A DNA stretch of 64,000 bases from Mucilaginibacter sp. Bleaf8. GTDB lineage: Bacteria; Bacteroidota; Bacteroidia; Sphingobacteriales; Sphingobacteriaceae. Under the pieces are notes generated by a model, which was not told where the DNA came from, searched no databases, and was given only the letters and a program-made list of their open reading frames with translations. The stretch covers positions 1-64,000 of the forward strand of contig NZ_JAHBBK010000009.1 in assembly GCF_018390515.1 (NCBI RefSeq), in the 5' to 3' direction. Position 1 is the first letter of the stretch, and every line of letters begins with the position of its first letter. This document shows, in pieces, positions 62,857 through 64,000 of this stretch. A program made the translations under genes and the position numbers.

Positions 62857-63447
62857 CTATTTATTTTTTAAGTGACCAAAAAGCTCGTCCTCCACCAGGT
62901 TGCAAATGATATGACCTATCAAAATATGCGATTCCTGAATTCGAGGCGTTACGCCGGATGGTACCTTAATGCAAATATCGCATAAATCGGCCATCTTTCC
63001 GCCACTCTCGCCGGTCCATCCAATAGATTTCACACCGCGGGCTTTGCATATTTCCAGCGCTTTTAAAATATTGGGGGAGTTACCAGATGTTGATATGGCA
63101 ATAAAAACATCACCCTCATTACCATGCGCCTCTATCTGGCGGGCAAACAAGCGCTCGTAACCGTAATCGTTACCTATGCCGGTAAGTATGGATGTATCAG
63201 TTGATAATGCAATAGAAGGAATAGCCGGCCGGTCAAAATTAAAACGGCTCACAAACTCGCCCGAAATATGTTGTGCATCAGCTGCACTCCCGCCGTTTCC
63301 GGCAAGCAACGTTTTGCGCCCGTTCTGGTAAGCTGTAATAATCATGCGGGCAGCAGATTCAACTTGTTGCAGTAATATATCGCTACTTAAAAGTGCCTGT
63401 TTTACTTGTATGGAAGCCTGAACCTGTGATTGAATAATAGATAACAT
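62857..63447 (-). CDS. gmhA: phosphoheptose isomerase (SIS domain)
   Basis: A 196-residue SIS-domain isomerase. LLAGNGGSAADAQHISGEFVSRF (shown as NGGSAADAQHISGEFVSRF), GIGNDYGYERLFARQIEAHG, STSGNSPNILKALE and TPRIQESHILIGHIICNLVE are typical of GmhA, which converts sedoheptulose-7-phosphate for heptose of lipopolysaccharide. It starts the two-gene unit with the rfbD-type gene. A leftward -7 box (TAACTTTG, 63488-63495) lies 40 bp upstream. Confidence 0.92.
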   Translation of the reverse strand: MLSIIQSQVQASIQVKQALLSSDILLQQVESAARMIITAYQNGRKTLLAGNGGSAADAQHISGEFVSRFNFDRPAIPSIALSTDTSILTGIGNDYGYERLFARQIEAHGNEGDVFIAISTSGNSPNILKALEICKARGVKSIGWTGESGGKMADLCDICIKVPSGVTPRIQESHILIGHIICNLVEDELFGHLKNK

Positions 63448-63487
63448 GTATATAGGATTGAAAAAGACAAGCGTTTAAGCGCTTGCC

Positions 63488-63495
63488 CAAAGTTA
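63488..63495 (-). promoter_or_regulatory. -7 element of gmhA
   Basis: Minus strand TAACTTTG, exact -7 consensus, 41 bp before the ATG; no TTG at -33. A small hairpin CAAGCG-6-CGCTTG (63468-63485) lies in the leader. Confidence 0.35.
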
Positions 63496-64000
63496 AGTTT
63501 ATTACCAACAAAATGAGCTTATGATAGTTTAACTACCCTCAATTTTTATTAGTACACTTTTAATTACACATCCACCAGCTATTAACTAATATAAATAAGC
63601 AAATACTACTCATATTCAATAAACCTAAGTAATAATATATAACCCAAACCTAAATTTACATGTGATAGCTATTGAATTAGAATAACATTTTAATTCTTAA
63701 TTAACCAAAACATAGTATTTATGATATTTTATAATATTTAGCGGCAACCAAACATTTTCTTACTATTATTGTAATAATAAACACTATTTTTTCGTTAACT
63801 TGCAAGTAATAATGCAGTTTAGCGTTCTGCTTTGTGAGGAATACAACCCTGAATGAACGTCTATTTACACGATAGACAGAGATGCTTTTTAACATAACTT
63901 TAAGTTCACATTGATGATAAACACACATGTTAACTTTCGGCATCTGTTGACCAGCGGGGTGTGCTTGTTTATTATGATTTGAAAGGGGCAGAAGTAAAGT
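63496..64000. other. AT-rich gene-free stretch at the right end
   Basis: No gene with recognisable features is seen. Short frames (for example 63719-63943 leftward and a 22-codon frame from 63914 rightward) lack homology signals and coding character. The stretch probably carries promoters of a gene beyond the window. Confidence 0.5.

Noticed and set aside
63719..63943. A 74-codon leftward frame in the right-end gap
   Set aside because: AT-rich, no recognisable feature, no promoter or ribosome site; more likely non-coding.
1..64000. CRISPR arrays, tRNA genes, prophage or integrative elements
   Set aside because: No regularly spaced direct repeats, tRNA cloverleaf signals, integrases, phage structural genes or transposases were seen on either strand.

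Overview
This window comes from a Bacteroidetes chromosome, most likely family Sphingobacteriaceae (Mucilaginibacter- or Pedobacter-like). The evidence is four SusC/SusD outer-membrane pairs, a FecI-type ECF sigma factor with FecR, promoters of the Bacteroidetes type (TTG at -33, TAnnTTTG at -7), an LruC-domain lipoprotein and the gyrB/dapD/miaA/CCA housekeeping genes. The genus is an inference. I see no CRISPR array, tRNA gene, insertion sequence or prophage.

Layout. 1-720: the first bases of a 16S rRNA gene reading left out of the window, preceded by three tandem rRNA promoters. 721-20448: a locus that reads as a bacterial cell-wall (peptidoglycan) scavenging system. It has three leftward units: (a) phosphodiester glycosidase, NamZ/DUF1343 exo-muramidase, SusC, SusD and a metallophosphatase with a PQQ propeller; (b) MurQ etherase, NlpC/P60 endopeptidase, L-Ala-D/L-Glu epimerase and an FAD/Fe-S D-lactate-type dehydrogenase; (c) a fused NagZ-beta-lactamase-fold protein. 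A DeoR-family regulator is divergent from murQ. In front of each unit lies a pair of near-identical 13-bp sites (GCA-N7-GCA, A-rich centre), six in all. They share one orientation and the members of each pair are 95, 63 and 105 bp apart, close to whole helical turns.

20842-23450: an RRM RNA-binding protein and an LruC-domain lipoprotein. 23990-40572: three more SusC/SusD pairs with no degradative enzymes; the last is preceded by an ECF sigma and FecR and carries a signalling (STN) domain. 40826-48322: two stand-alone response regulators, a REC-histidine kinase, a 7TMR-DISM histidine kinase, a ThiF-nitroreductase fusion (Rv1355c/MoeY-like) and a GNAT-like acyltransferase, possibly a signal-making and signal-sensing cluster. 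48575-64000: mostly housekeeping, namely a cNMP/CBS/DUF294 protein with exonuclease, gyrB, an OmpH-like lipoprotein, guanine deaminase, an S4 protein, dapD, a glycosyltransferase, tsaC-type YrdC, CCA-adding enzyme, miaA, an rfbD-type reductase and gmhA.

How the main locus would work. SusC/SusD import wall fragments. NamZ and NagZ trim the glycan ends, the beta-lactamase-fold domain may remove the stem peptide, and NlpC/P60 and the epimerase convert the peptide to L-Ala-L-Glu. MurQ turns MurNAc-6-phosphate into GlcNAc-6-phosphate plus D-lactate, which the dehydrogenase would oxidise. The enzyme families are recognised from motifs; substrate and regulon are inferences. No MurNAc kinase and no inner-membrane muropeptide transporter is visible here.
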